From Paenibacillus rigui (GTDB lineage Bacteria; Bacillota; Bacilli; Paenibacillales; NBRC-103111), in contig NZ_NMQW01000017.1 in NCBI RefSeq assembly GCF_002234615.1, forward strand, positions 434,001 through 498,000: a DNA stretch of 64,000 nucleotides, in the 5' to 3' direction. Made by a program: the position numbers and the translations under genes. Positions 54,501 through 63,067 of this stretch are shown piece after piece. The notes below the pieces were generated by a model, which was not told where the DNA came from, ran no database searches, and was given only the letters and a program-made list of their open reading frames with translations. Position 1 is the first letter of the stretch. Each line of letters starts with the position of its first letter.

Positions 54501-57500
54501 CCGGCACCGTCCAGCTGATCGGCAAAATCGTTCAGCCGGTTCATCTTCTGCTGGTACTCGTAGCCGGAATAAATGACTCCGGCCAGTCCCAGCTTCGACG
54601 GAGTGCCCGGCGTCTTGATCTCATATTTGATATCCGTGCCGATTTCGATAAAGAGCGACTCGGATGTCAAAGCGCCAAGCTGCGGATGGATGCCCCGAAG
54701 CAGCGACTGTGCCTGCTCGACCGGCATGACGGCGCTGACGTGCATCGTTCCCAAGGAAGGGTTCGCCTGGAACTTCACATCGTACACCTCCGGTCCGTGC
54801 GAAGGAGGCGCACCCGGCTTGTAGCCCGAAGGTACAGGGGCATAATAGTAGCGGACCTCCGCCCTTTCATCGGCGGCATCCTGACTCGTAATGACCACAG
54901 TATTGACATAAGTCCGCCCGGAGCTACCGGCGCCCCCGGCCGTTCCCGCCAGCGGCTGCTCCCCATCATCCAGCACCTCCCGGTGAAGCTGGCGAGCGAG
55001 CGGAGGCAGCTGCTGCAGCATTTCTTCTTCCGTTGCAGGAACCTGCGCATCGGTCGGAATGACCTTGTAGCTAATCGAGATCGGACCGAGATTTTTTTGA
55101 TAGGTTGATTTCAGCCCTTCCCAGCGCTTGGTCATCGGATTCAGTGTCAGCGGGATTTCCTCCTCGGCCAGATGCAGCTGCACATTGTACACCTTCTCCG
55201 GAGCCTGGAATTCAACCGAAAAAGTGATTGGATCAAACGGCCTGATCGAGATCGGCTTACGGACAACCCCGTCGGTTAAATCCGCCTCCACTCGGTGCCC
55301 GCTCATGAACATTGTCAGATGGAGCGGCTGCGGTGCGGAAGAATCATACCGGACGAAGGCCTGGCTGGAGAGCCATTCATTCTGACCCTTGGCGGCACGT
55401 GCCGTGAGCGCATGAGTTGTGCCTTGCGCCTGATCGTCCGTCAGCGTGATCGTCTGACTCCAATAGCCGCCGGCCGATGCCGCCGTTTCTCCTACCGCCA
55501 CCGTGCCGTCATAAACCGTCACTTGGCTGCCCGGCACCGTCCGGCCGCTGACCGTAAAGGTATTACGGGCGGTGGTTGCAGGTGCGTCCAGACTAATAAG
55601 AGTCGTTCCGATCCATGCTGCAGCTAACGGTTCCTCCACGAATTCGCCCAGTTCTTCCTTCTTGAATTTGACGGCAAAGTCCACCGGAATCGCTGCCGAT
55701 TTCACTTCGTCAACCTGCAGCTGGTACTGAATCGTCCCTCCCGATTCGCCGTGTATCGCCTCATCCAGAAGCACCTCATAGCCGGAGCCGGACAGCTCCA
55801 CAATTTCCTTCAGCTTCGGTCCGTTCACGATGGCAATGGAATCCTTTATTATTGAAGTTCCCGCAGGACTTCGCAGGATAAGCGATGGGGAAAAGGCTGT
55901 TCCCGTAGACAATCCGTTCATGTACGTTCCACGCATCGTGATCCGGCTTCCCTGTGCGGCAGGGCCATCGAGAGCCTCCAGGGTATTCCCGTTCAGGCCG
56001 CTGAACCAGGCATTCTCCGCAAGCTCGATTGACCCGAGCTCCGTTACTTCTCCATCAAAGACAGTGAAGCTTTTGACGGCCCGCAAGCCGCGTACCGCCC
56101 CGTTTGCACCGAATAATGCCGTATATTTCCCGCTCTCGGGAAAAGAGATCCGGAACAGGCCGGGATTCAGTACGTACGAAGCCGTTGCCTGGCCCACGGT
56201 TCCATCGGCATTCATTTTGTAAAAGACAACGTAAAACGAGTTCAGCGGAATCGCCGGATCCACCTGCAGCTTGCCGGTAACGACGGCTTTCTCCTGCAAT
56301 CGCAGCTCTGCCTTGCCGTAATAAGAGTTATCGATCGTTACGCTTTGGCAGTCCGATCCCATGGATTGGTACCGGTCGCTGACGCACAGCTTGAACGTTT
56401 CCCCCTCTACGCCTGAAGTCACGAAGCCATTGCTCAAATAGGTCGCCGATGCCTCTTTACCGTCACCCTTATACAGTCTGAACGTGTATAAATTATTTAA
56501 TGACGATGTCAGATCCTCTTGCTTCCAGCTCGAGCCGATCGCCCGTGTATACAGATCGACGGCCAGCGTCACCTTCGATTCCGGGTACACCCGCAGGTTC
56601 AGCTGCTGCTCGCCGGACCCCTTCACCTGAACCGCCAGCTCCTCCCGGGTACGCAGGTTCCGGCTGTCCAAAGAGTAAGACACTGCAATGGCGTCGCCCT
56701 CGGGAACCGATATCCGGTACATGCCGTGAGCGTCGGTCGTCCCTTCGGCCACATGCCCTGCCTGCCGGATGCGCACCAGCGCTTTGCTGACCGGCTGGTC
56801 TTGCGCATCCGTCACCTGTCCGGTGACGGTACCGTAATGGATAACCGCCGGCACGGTGAACGGCGTTAAAGCGCCCTCCAGCAGAACCTCTGCCGGTTCA
56901 ACCGCTGCATAGGGCCGCGGAAGCTGCACCTTAACGGATGCCTTGCCTCCGATATAGCCCCCACGCAGCTTCACCTCACCCTTGACATTCGTCAAGCCCG
57001 TTGCGACGCTTTGCGGGTCTGCCGCGTCGCCAGCCGTCACAGGGATATAGGCTTTGGGACTCTGGTCCGCCTCCACAACCTTCACCAGGACATAGGCCGG
57101 GATCTGCGGCGTCATCCCTCGGGTGACCAGCTCCCCTTTGGCAGCGGATACCGACACCGTTTCCGCAAGCACCGCCCCGTCCGCAGAGAGCAAGGTCAGC
57201 CTGTAATCCGGCGCGTCAGGGAGCGCGAGCCTAAGCGGCTGCTGACCGTTGTACGCGGACTGGCCTCCCGTTTTCTTGCTTGCGCTCCACCCGACCAAAC
57301 GGCTGCCGTTCAATGCGGCGCGAATTTCGGCGTTCGACAGATCGTCGATCTGGATATCGACGGCTGCCGAAACAGGCGCAGGCAAGCCTTCCGCCGGCTT
57401 CGAAACCATGGAGCCGTCCGAATCGGCTACCCGGCCGAGGAGCGACCGGATTTCCGTGATGCCGGTTGTCAGCGGAAAAACTCCCGTATACAGGCCCGGA

Positions 57501-59506
57501 GTCTTTTCCGTTAAGGCCACCTCGGCGATTCGTTCCTCACTGCCAACGGCATAAGTCACCACTGCCTCTGCCCTGCGTTCCTTCGCTCCGGCTACGGTTA
57601 CCTCCAGCTGGCTGCCCAGCTGAATATGCTGTCGGGCAGCCATCGGAGCCTGCCAGGTAACCTTCTCAATCGGCTTGCCTGTCGGAGGTACATTGGAGCA
57701 TCCGCTCGGGCAGGCTGTAAACACGCCGGACCGGAAGGTGCCCTCCTCCGTCGTTTGTGCGGTATAGACTGAAGCAAAACCGACGGTCATTCCATCCCGG
57801 CTCAAGCCCGCAGTCATCCCATCCGTTGACGGATTTGTGACAAGGACAGTAACTGCGCCTGCTGCCAGCAAATCGAGCCAGCGAACCTCGGTGAAATGCC
57901 CGCCGTACCCGGCGGCACCGGAGTCGTACGCATTGGCGATCAGCTTGCGCCCGTCGCCGCTTATGCGCGGACTGCTGTATTTCAGCGAGCCCGTGCCTTC
58001 CAGCACCCGCTTGCTCTTGCCAACTCCGGCTGCCTCGCGGTCCCACACATAAATGCTGCCGCTCAGGCCATAAGCGACATACCGTCCATCATCGCTGACG
58101 CTATGTCCCCAGGCCCCCTCCGCGATCAGCTCCGTGGCGCCGCCCGCAGCCAAATCAGCGACATACACCTTGTTATAGAGGCACCCTTCGTTGCACCCAG
58201 TGTAGAAGGCGACGTATCGGCCGCTGCCCGAAACGATCGGCTCATGCATCCCCTCCGAACGGATGTCGTCCGGTATTGCAATCCGCGAGAAGGACTTCGT
58301 GCTGCGTTGATACACGAAAAAGTCATTGCTCCCATCCTCATCACCCGGGATCAGCCGGTTCGCACTTGTTTCAAAAACGATGGTTTCCCCATCCCGGCTT
58401 ACCGAAGGGCTGTGCGCATCGGCATCCAATGGGGCGATCGAATGCGCTCCCGCCCCCGGCTCCCTCACCATCACCTCGTAAGCCAGATCGGCGACATTGG
58501 CCAAGAAGACGATCACACTGCCGTCCTCGTTCAGCATCGGCTCCAGAGGACTCGATACGCCAAATGGCAGCGGCACCGACTCCATAGCACCGTCCCCAAG
58601 GCTGCGGACATACAGCGCGCCGGTATCGCTTCCCGCTCCCGGCACGAGATTCGTCGCAGCGGATACAAAGGCCGCTTTGCGCCCATCCCCGCTTAACGCC
58701 AGATCCCTCGCGTCCCCGTTTCCAGGGGTTCCCGATGTGGAGCTGTTCAAATACTGCTGGCTGGGGTGCGGCGTCCCCGCATAGAAGCCAAGGGGATACG
58801 CCGACGCGTTCCCGGCTTCGTCCAACGCGTACACCTCATACTCCAGCTTGCTTTGCGCAGGAATCCCGGTATCCGTATACCGCGTATCCACCGTTTCGGC
58901 AAGCGGTACGCCGTTGCGAAGGACACGGTATTTGACCGGGGCTCCGCCCGACACCCCCGGCTCCCAGGCCAGCACAATTTGATCCGTGCCGACCGTCGTC
59001 CAAGCACCGTTGCGCGGCGCCTCCGGCGGTGTGGTGATGAGGCGCACCTGCACGGGCTCCGATTCGGCTCCAGCGCTTCCTCCCTGCACATAGACCGCGG
59101 TGAAGCGATACACGCCGTCCCCCTTCAGCTGGGCTGTAAATTGAAACAACCCTGATGCTTCCACGGTAGACTTGCCGATGTACTCTTTCGCCGCGTCGTC
59201 CTTCACCATCCAGAACCCGACCTCGGCACCGGGCTCCGCCTTCCCCTTCAACAGCAGCGTAGGCGTATTGACCGCCTTCGGCAGTGTATCCAGGACCGGT
59301 GCATCCGCCGCTGCTCCGTAAACGCTCCGGTAAACGGATTGCGTCACTGCATCGCCTGCAGCTGTGCTGAATAGCAATGGAGCTGCCGTACGGAACGATC
59401 CATTCGCTTCCGCGTACCCCGGAAACATGGATGTGACCAGCATGGAGCAAACCAAGGCGGCGCTCAGCAAGGCTTTGCCTGAACGCTTCAGCTTACCCTT
59501 CTTCAT
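51554..59506 (-). CDS. Giant exported multidomain surface protein with three C-terminal SLH domains
   Basis: The product is 2650 residues. The signal peptide is KALLSAALVCSMLVTSMFPG, then AEA. An FN3-like domain follows (about 155-230), then a TolB/PD40-like propeller (about 255-600; repeats such as LSGDGRKAAFVSAATN, VSGSGRYVAFYTG, ISGDGRKLIANAYD). A carboxypeptidase-regulatory-like domain lies near 885-930 (GTVTGQVTDAQDQPVSKALV) and several Ig-like segments follow. An unusual hydrophobic stretch near 1690-1730 (MNLVAIGIGFLAGAGVALSS) precedes an acidic Pro-rich linker. Two near-identical FN3 domains sit at about 2100-2290 and a Gly-rich linker follows. Three SLH domains close the protein (about 2465-2650; FDDLAGHWSRSEVEVLLSR, FRDVQADQWFAPYIQEAA, FKDAAQLADWSREAVEHM). 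It should be anchored to secondary wall polymer. GGAGGAGGG precedes the ATG. Its role is unknown. Confidence 0.92.
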   Translation of the reverse strand: MKKGKLKRSGKALLSAALVCSMLVTSMFPGYAEANGSFRTAAPLLFSTAAGDAVTQSVYRSVYGAAADAPVLDTLPKAVNTPTLLLKGKAEPGAEVGFWMVKDDAAKEYIGKSTVEASGLFQFTAQLKGDGVYRFTAVYVQGGSAGAESEPVQVRLITTPPEAPRNGAWTTVGTDQIVLAWEPGVSGGAPVKYRVLRNGVPLAETVDTRYTDTGIPAQSKLEYEVYALDEAGNASAYPLGFYAGTPHPSQQYLNSSTSGTPGNGDARDLALSGDGRKAAFVSAATNLVPGAGSDTGALYVRSLGDGAMESVPLPFGVSSPLEPMLNEDGSVIVFLANVADLAYEVMVREPGAGAHSIAPLDADAHSPSVSRDGETIVFETSANRLIPGDEDGSNDFFVYQRSTKSFSRIAIPDDIRSEGMHEPIVSGSGRYVAFYTGCNEGCLYNKVYVADLAAGGATELIAEGAWGHSVSDDGRYVAYGLSGSIYVWDREAAGVGKSKRVLEGTGSLKYSSPRISGDGRKLIANAYDSGAAGYGGHFTEVRWLDLLAAGAVTVLVTNPSTDGMTAGLSRDGMTVGFASVYTAQTTEEGTFRSGVFTACPSGCSNVPPTGKPIEKVTWQAPMAARQHIQLGSQLEVTVAGAKERRAEAVVTYAVGSEERIAEVALTEKTPGLYTGVFPLTTGITEIRSLLGRVADSDGSMVSKPAEGLPAPVSAAVDIQIDDLSNAEIRAALNGSRLVGWSASKKTGGQSAYNGQQPLRLALPDAPDYRLTLLSADGAVLAETVSVSAAKGELVTRGMTPQIPAYVLVKVVEADQSPKAYIPVTAGDAADPQSVATGLTNVKGEVKLRGGYIGGKASVKVQLPRPYAAVEPAEVLLEGALTPFTVPAVIHYGTVTGQVTDAQDQPVSKALVRIRQAGHVAEGTTDAHGMYRISVPEGDAIAVSYSLDSRNLRTREELAVQVKGSGEQQLNLRVYPESKVTLAVDLYTRAIGSSWKQEDLTSSLNNLYTFRLYKGDGKEASATYLSNGFVTSGVEGETFKLCVSDRYQSMGSDCQSVTIDNSYYGKAELRLQEKAVVTGKLQVDPAIPLNSFYVVFYKMNADGTVGQATASYVLNPGLFRISFPESGKYTALFGANGAVRGLRAVKSFTVFDGEVTELGSIELAENAWFSGLNGNTLEALDGPAAQGSRITMRGTYMNGLSTGTAFSPSLILRSPAGTSIIKDSIAIVNGPKLKEIVELSGSGYEVLLDEAIHGESGGTIQYQLQVDEVKSAAIPVDFAVKFKKEELGEFVEEPLAAAWIGTTLISLDAPATTARNTFTVSGRTVPGSQVTVYDGTVAVGETAASAGGYWSQTITLTDDQAQGTTHALTARAAKGQNEWLSSQAFVRYDSSAPQPLHLTMFMSGHRVEADLTDGVVRKPISIRPFDPITFSVEFQAPEKVYNVQLHLAEEEIPLTLNPMTKRWEGLKSTYQKNLGPISISYKVIPTDAQVPATEEEMLQQLPPLARQLHREVLDDGEQPLAGTAGGAGSSGRTYVNTVVITSQDAADERAEVRYYYAPVPSGYKPGAPPSHGPEVYDVKFQANPSLGTMHVSAVMPVEQAQSLLRGIHPQLGALTSESLFIEIGTDIKYEIKTPGTPSKLGLAGVIYSGYEYQQKMNRLNDFADQLDGAGCMSANAIRSYNDKLSELNERLFANLFLKYVMQLTAMNLVAIGIGFLAGAGVALSSFAINYALNSAWEDDFEALQSQFAAQQADPECKDDEDKPDRPIPPDDPNDPDDPGRREIVDPKWLYDPSGYVYEAVASNRLEGVQATVGTIDPADGQWKRWDADTYGQTNPLVTDREGKYGWDVPEGYWQVRYEKDGYEPAHSEVLQVLPPHFDVNVGMISNQPPTVAAVLPDLKEQGVRVLFDKYLQADSVLPELVTVVKPGIGGEPESEEMLPVEIVPVDPQMSPSGVKLAKQFMVKASWVPGQSYRMAIDSMVLSYAGIPMKQSFAADVAFKQPDSVMEAVYADNTLYTIPGVGALAVHWTERDDVRFDHVKVEWQEAETGAVVSIADVVKGTGFSTLSGAKSNTRYTARLMTVDLDGRASSGVAVSGATLAEIQPPGNEPPGPVTAAAVVQELGGLTVTWKDAADPDLRGVRVSLKEPQEADFGPASERYRGEQRFRYDGLTLPGTYEVKLEAVDLAGRSSEAVIVKATFDPSGEDRPPGPVTGAALTIQATDLIVTWKDPSETDLRGVRLSLKPPGETEFGAVVEKAAGEQQHRYEGLTVPGVYEVMLQAVDQKGHVSEPVTVSGVKEATGRGGKGSRGGSGGGTGEAPVPAPAPELPANEAVIQAADGRIEHSVFDGLLRLGIHDGTVPVGQDIRIRRLPQASIRLPEDYRAVSEEMTLSAASQPGGALQLTLRYAPEQLQGTDPRKLGIYRKDPAAPAGWRYVGGTIRQTGHEIAGTLEQWGSYAVLVYDPRFDDLAGHWSRSEVEVLLSRHLADGVDASRFAPDSPITRAQMTKLLLELLRQAGKLPEQRGEAPSFRDVQADQWFAPYIQEAAARGLVQGDGDTFRPEAPVTRQELAVMLHRLFGEHAPMAEAGTLAPFKDAAQLADWSREAVEHMVAESLIGGVTESELRPNDTATRAQAAVILVRLLERWGLLLAKE

Positions 59507-59619
59507 CTTCTTACCCTCCTCCAAATGTCCAAAGCGGGACGGCCTCTCATAAAACGATACAATACGTATCATCGCAAGCGTACGCCTGCCCCAAGCCCTC
59601 CCGTTTGGCTACATTGCCC

Positions 59620-59648
59620 ATTATAGTGCAGTCGCTGAAGGGTGTAAA
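59620..59648 (-). promoter_or_regulatory. Sigma-A promoter of the giant surface protein gene
   Basis: On the minus strand TTTACA (plus 59643-59648) and a perfect TATAAT (59620-59625) are 17 bases apart. The transcript should start near 59612, giving a leader of about 105 bases. The rest of the 59.65-59.9 kb gap shows only two hairpins (CGGGAA-GTTT-TTCCCG at 59692-59707 and AAACGGC-TTT-GCCGTTT at 59764-59780) upstream of the promoter. Confidence 0.75.
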
Positions 59649-59905
59649 TTACCAACGAATCACAACTTTGATCATTTTTTCCCAAACCTGTCGGGAAGTT
59701 TTTCCCGGCTTTTTCCCGTTGCTGTCAGGATCGTACAGACAGCTCTCCGCTGGAAGTAGAGATAAACGGCTTTGCCGTTTACAGGATGGCATACCTCCGT
59801 CAAGGTAGAAATGTAGACGAAATATAAGAAGCTTATACTCTATTGAGAAAACCTCGATCGAAGCCTTGCGAAGATGCGCGACCGCGTTCTATGGTTGGTT
59901 GTGGT

Positions 59906-59962
59906 AAAAAAAATGGCCTGCAAGCAGCCATCATAGGTGAACCCTATCGGCTGCTGCAGACC
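59906..59962 (-). terminator. xylA terminator
   Basis: On the minus strand GGTCTGCAGCAGCC pairs with GGCTGCTTGCAGGCC, with an inner ATAGG/CCTAT stem. It is followed by ATTTTTTTT. Confidence 0.9.
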
Positions 59963-59979
59963 ATGCTTGAAATAAAAAA

Positions 59980-61296
59980 TTAAACGTTGATGATGTATTG
60001 GTTCAAGATGTTTTTGATCAGCTCGGTGCGACCGGATTTGTTCACGATCGGGTTATTTTGCAGCGCATAGGCTTCCAGGCTGTGGAAGTTCGCTTTCCCT
60101 GCAACGATATCGGCACCGATGCCGGATTTGAATGAAGCGTAGCGGTCGTCGATGACATTCGTCAATACACGATCCTCCAGCAGCTTCGCAGCTACCTGCA
60201 GGCCTCTTGCAAAGGAATCCATACCCGCGATGTGCGCATATACGACATCGATCGGATCGAAGGAGGAACGGCGAACCTTCGCATCGAAATTCACGCCGCC
60301 GCGGCCGATTCCGCCTTCATTTTGCAGGATTTCATACATCGCGAGCGTCGTGGAGTACAGGTCTGTCGGGAATTCGTCCGTATCCCAGCCCAGAAGGTAA
60401 TCGCCTTGGTTCGCATCGATGGAGCCGAGAGCGCCGTTAATGCGGGCCACATGCAGCTCGTGCTCGAAGGTGTGACCTGCCAGCGTCGCATGGTTCGCTT
60501 CCACGTTCATTTTGAAATGCTTCATCAAATCGTATTTTTGCAGGAACGACAAGGAAGTCGCCACATCGAAATCGTACTGGTGCTTGGAAGGCTCTTTCGG
60601 CTTTGGCTCGATCAGGAACTGTGCGTCGAAGCCGATTTCTTTGGCATAATCGACAGCCATGTGAAGGAAGCGCGCCAGGTTGTCAAGCTCAAGACCCATA
60701 TCCGTATTCAGCAGTGTTTCATAGCCTTCGCGTCCGCCCCAGAACACATAGTTTTCTGCGCCGAGCTCTTTACCATGCTCCAACGCTTTCTTCACTTGTG
60801 CAGCCGCATACGCGAATACATCCGCATTGCTCGTTGTTGCCGCGCCGTGTACGAAGCGAGGGTTGGAGAACATGTTAGCCGTGTTCCACAGCAGCTTCTT
60901 GCCTGTTGCTTTCATATTATCTTTAATCAAGGAAACGATGACGTCGAGATTTTGGTTGGTTTCTTGCAGTGTGCTGCCTTCAGGAGCAATATCCCGGTCG
61001 TGGAACGCGAAGTAATCGACATCCAGAATGTTCAAAAGCTCAAAGCAAGCTTCCACACGCGCTTTGGCCAAATCCATACCGCTGTATTGATCCCAGCCGC
61101 GAATCGCCGTGCCCGCACCGAACGGATCCGTACCGTTTGCCGTGAAGGAATGCCAGTAAGCTACAGCAAAGCGCAGGTGCTCTCTCATCGTTTTGCCCAG
61201 CACGACTTGATCCGGGTTGTAAAATTTAAATGCCAACGGGTTCGTAGATTGCTTTCCTTCGAATTTCACTTTGTCCAAATTACCAAAATAACTCAT
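59980..61296 (-). CDS. xylA: Xylose isomerase
   Basis: The product is 438 residues, the class II length. Signature segments are [14 protein letters not shown] (catalytic His), [33 protein letters not shown] (metal Glu), [20 protein letters not shown] and [17 protein letters not shown]. It converts D-xylose to D-xylulose. The ATG at 61296 follows GGAGGGACGATCG; the longer frame has no ribosome site. The expected xylulokinase gene (xylB) is not downstream: a terminator and the giant surface gene follow instead. Confidence 0.97.
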   Translation of the reverse strand: MSYFGNLDKVKFEGKQSTNPLAFKFYNPDQVVLGKTMREHLRFAVAYWHSFTANGTDPFGAGTAIRGWDQYSGMDLAKARVEACFELLNILDVDYFAFHDRDIAPEGSTLQETNQNLDVIVSLIKDNMKATGKKLLWNTANMFSNPRFVHGAATTSNADVFAYAAAQVKKALEHGKELGAENYVFWGGREGYETLLNTDMGLELDNLARFLHMAVDYAKEIGFDAQFLIEPKPKEPSKHQYDFDVATSLSFLQKYDLMKHFKMNVEANHATLAGHTFEHELHVARINGALGSIDANQGDYLLGWDTDEFPTDLYSTTLAMYEILQNEGGIGRGGVNFDAKVRRSSFDPIDVVYAHIAGMDSFARGLQVAAKLLEDRVLTNVIDDRYASFKSGIGADIVAGKANFHSLEAYALQNNPIVNKSGRTELIKNILNQYIINV

Positions 61297-61375
61297 CGAT
61301 CGTCCCTCCGGAATGTGAATTGAAATTAGGAATACATGAATAAATGATGGCGGCATTGCGAAAAGCAAGCCGATT

Positions 61376-61389
61376 CAGTAACGCTTTCA
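61376..61389 (-). promoter_or_regulatory. cre-like site at the start of the xylA transcript
   Basis: On the minus strand TGAAAGCGTTACTG matches the first eleven positions of the CcpA consensus but not the last two. It lies at the predicted transcript start, where xyl operons of Bacillus carry a cre. Confidence 0.4.
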
Positions 61390-61394
61390 TCCCT

Positions 61395-61423
61395 ATCATA
61401 CCACCAGTCGCAAAGTTTGTAAA
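61395..61423 (-). promoter_or_regulatory. xylA promoter
   Basis: On the minus strand TTTACA (plus 61418-61423) and TATGAT (61395-61400) are 17 bases apart, about 100 bases before the xylA start. The -35 lies inside the XylR operator. Confidence 0.75.
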
Positions 61424-61439
61424 TTGATTAAACAAACTT
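61413..61439. promoter_or_regulatory. XylR operator
   Basis: AAGTTTGT and ACAAACTT form an inverted repeat with an 11-base spacer, the half-sites of the known Bacillus XylR box (AGTTTGT...ACAAACT). It covers the xylA -35, so binding should block transcription until xylose is present. Confidence 0.85.
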
Positions 61440-61513
61440 AGTTCGTGCATTCGTTTCGGGTTAATGTTAAAATCGGGCTATACCTTTTTATCGGAACCAT
61501 ATTGGGGGCAGCC

Positions 61514-62701
61514 ATGAAACCTACCGGCGATTTAAGCTTAGTCAAAAAAATTAACAAATCTCTTGTGCTTGATTACATTCGAACCCAATCCCCGATCTCC
61601 AGAGCAAAAATTGCCGAAATATCGGGTCTGACGAAGGCAACGGTTTCAAGCCTTGTCAATGAATTGATTGAGAGCCATTTGACCTACGAAATCGGGGTCG
61701 GACAATCCAGCGGCGGCCGCAAGCCGATGATGCTGCTTTTTAACGGCACGGCCGGGTATGCGGTCGGTATCGACCTGGGTGTCCATTATATTTACGCTGC
61801 GTTGACGGACTTGAACGGCACGATCGTTGAGGAATACCGTATGTCGCACCGCAATGAATCCGTGGAGCAGGTTTTTGCCAAATTAATGGAATGTATCCGG
61901 GAGCTTATCTCGCGTGCACCGGAGAGCACCTATGGGATCGTCGGCATCGGCATCGGCATTCCCGGCATCAGTGATGAGCAGGGGAATGTGCTGTTCGCAC
62001 CTAATCTCGGCTGGGAGCACGTGCCGCTGCAGGCTATGCTGGAGAAGGAATTCGATATTCCCGTCATCATCGATAACGAAGCTAATACCGGGGCCGTCGG
62101 AGAAAAGCAGTTCGGCGTCGGCAAGTCCGCCTCGCATCTTGTCTATATCAGTATCGGGATGGGAATCGGGACAGGCATCATCATCAATAATGAGCTGTAC
62201 CGCGGGACAACCGGCTTCTCAGGCGAGCTCGGGCATATGTCCATCCAGTTCGACGGGCCGAAATGCCCTTGCGGTAACCGCGGGTGCTGGGAGCTGTATG
62301 CCTCCGAGCATGCGCTGCTCGATCGGGCGCGAACGGAGCTGGGGATTGCACAAGTCACCGTCGAGGATTTACTGAAGCTGGCGGAGGAAGGGCATCCGGC
62401 CGCTATCGGGCTGTTTGAACGGCTTGCGGACTATTTGAGCGTCGGCATCGTCAGCATCATCAACGGTCTCAACCCGGATCTTATCCTGATCGGGGGACGG
62501 CTGGCGGAGGCGCAGAAATGGCTGCGCGAGCCTATACTGAAAGCGTTGGAGCAGCGTTCGCTCCCCTACCCGAGGGAACAGCTTAACGTCCAGTTCTCGG
62601 AGCTGGGCATTCGCGCGACTGTGCTGGGAGCTTGCTCCTTTGTCATCACGAATTTCTTCGCTTCGACCAAGGTCCAATTGGATTGGAACCGGTACGTATA
62701 G
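61514..62701 (+). CDS. xylR: Xylose operon repressor, ROK family
   Basis: The product is 395 residues. The N-terminal winged helix (SPISRAKIAEISGLTKATVS) is followed by the ROK sugar-binding domain with GYAVGIDLGVHYIYAALTD, GIGIGIPGISDEQGNV, VIIDNEANTGAVGEKQFG, GMGIGTGIIINNELYRG and the zinc-binding CPCGNRGCWELY. With xylose bound it should leave the operator at 61413-61439. The ATG at 61514 follows a G-rich site; the longer frame adds 23 residues. It is divergent from xylA. Confidence 0.95.
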   Translation: MKPTGDLSLVKKINKSLVLDYIRTQSPISRAKIAEISGLTKATVSSLVNELIESHLTYEIGVGQSSGGRKPMMLLFNGTAGYAVGIDLGVHYIYAALTDLNGTIVEEYRMSHRNESVEQVFAKLMECIRELISRAPESTYGIVGIGIGIPGISDEQGNVLFAPNLGWEHVPLQAMLEKEFDIPVIIDNEANTGAVGEKQFGVGKSASHLVYISIGMGIGTGIIINNELYRGTTGFSGELGHMSIQFDGPKCPCGNRGCWELYASEHALLDRARTELGIAQVTVEDLLKLAEEGHPAAIGLFERLADYLSVGIVSIINGLNPDLILIGGRLAEAQKWLREPILKALEQRSLPYPREQLNVQFSELGIRATVLGACSFVITNFFASTKVQLDWNRYV

Positions 62702-62712
62702 CGTATCGTTGC

Positions 62713-62765
62713 AAAAAAAGCACGTCTGACCCTGTACCCCCAGTACGGTCGGACGTGCTTTTTTT
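62713..62765. terminator. Terminator after xylR
   Basis: AAAAAAAGCACGTCTGACC pairs with GGTCGGACGTGCTTTTTTT (one wobble), with GTAC/GTAC inside. It can work in both directions. Confidence 0.92.
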
Positions 62766-63067
62766 CTCTGTGAACGGCCGCAAGTATGACGCTTGATGGC
62801 GTGTTCGGCAAAAGAACGGTCAGGGCGGGATGTCAAAAGCGCCGCCAATCCGATCAACGAAACAACCAAAGACAAGGCCGTGGCTCTGACATTGCGGCTG
62901 AGCCATACCATTCCCTTCTTAATTTCATACCGATTGGTATATTAAATTCCGGATAAAAACATCCAAATGTCAAATAAATATTGACATTAATCCTGTATCA
63001 TATTAGGATTTGAGTCAAACATATTATGTACTGTTTGGTATATAACTAAAAGGAGTCTGACCAAGAT
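62766..63067. other. Intergenic stretch without a confident gene
   Basis: A minus-strand frame starts at 62911 after AAGAAGGG with a hydrophobic beginning (VWLSRNVRATALSLVVSLIG). It then runs into the xylR terminator and the antisense strand of xylR, so its true extent is unclear and it may be a gene remnant. The right-hand part is AT-rich and holds the operator-like repeats and promoter of the MFS gene. Confidence 0.4.
62926..63041 (+). promoter_or_regulatory. Repeated TetR-type operator-like sites before the MFS gene
   Basis: ATACCGATTGGTAT (about 62927-62940; inverted repeat ATACC-N4-GGTAT) recurs with two to three changes as GTACTGTTTGGTAT (about 63028-63041), which overlaps the likely promoter of the MFS gene. 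Such sites are typical for TetR/AcrR-family control of drug exporters. No tetR gene is in the window. Confidence 0.45.

Noticed and set aside
59692-59820. Possible riboswitch (hairpins with GGCAAAGCC) before the giant surface gene
   Set aside because: The clear sigma-A promoter at 59620-59648 lies downstream of these hairpins, so they are not in that gene's leader. No known riboswitch core was matched.
60232-61323. 363-codon plus-strand frame
   Set aside because: It is antisense to xylA, whose identity is certain.
62369-62911. 180-codon minus-strand frame
   Set aside because: Only its first 45 or so codons lie outside xylR and its terminator. The rest is antisense to xylR, so no gene is called.
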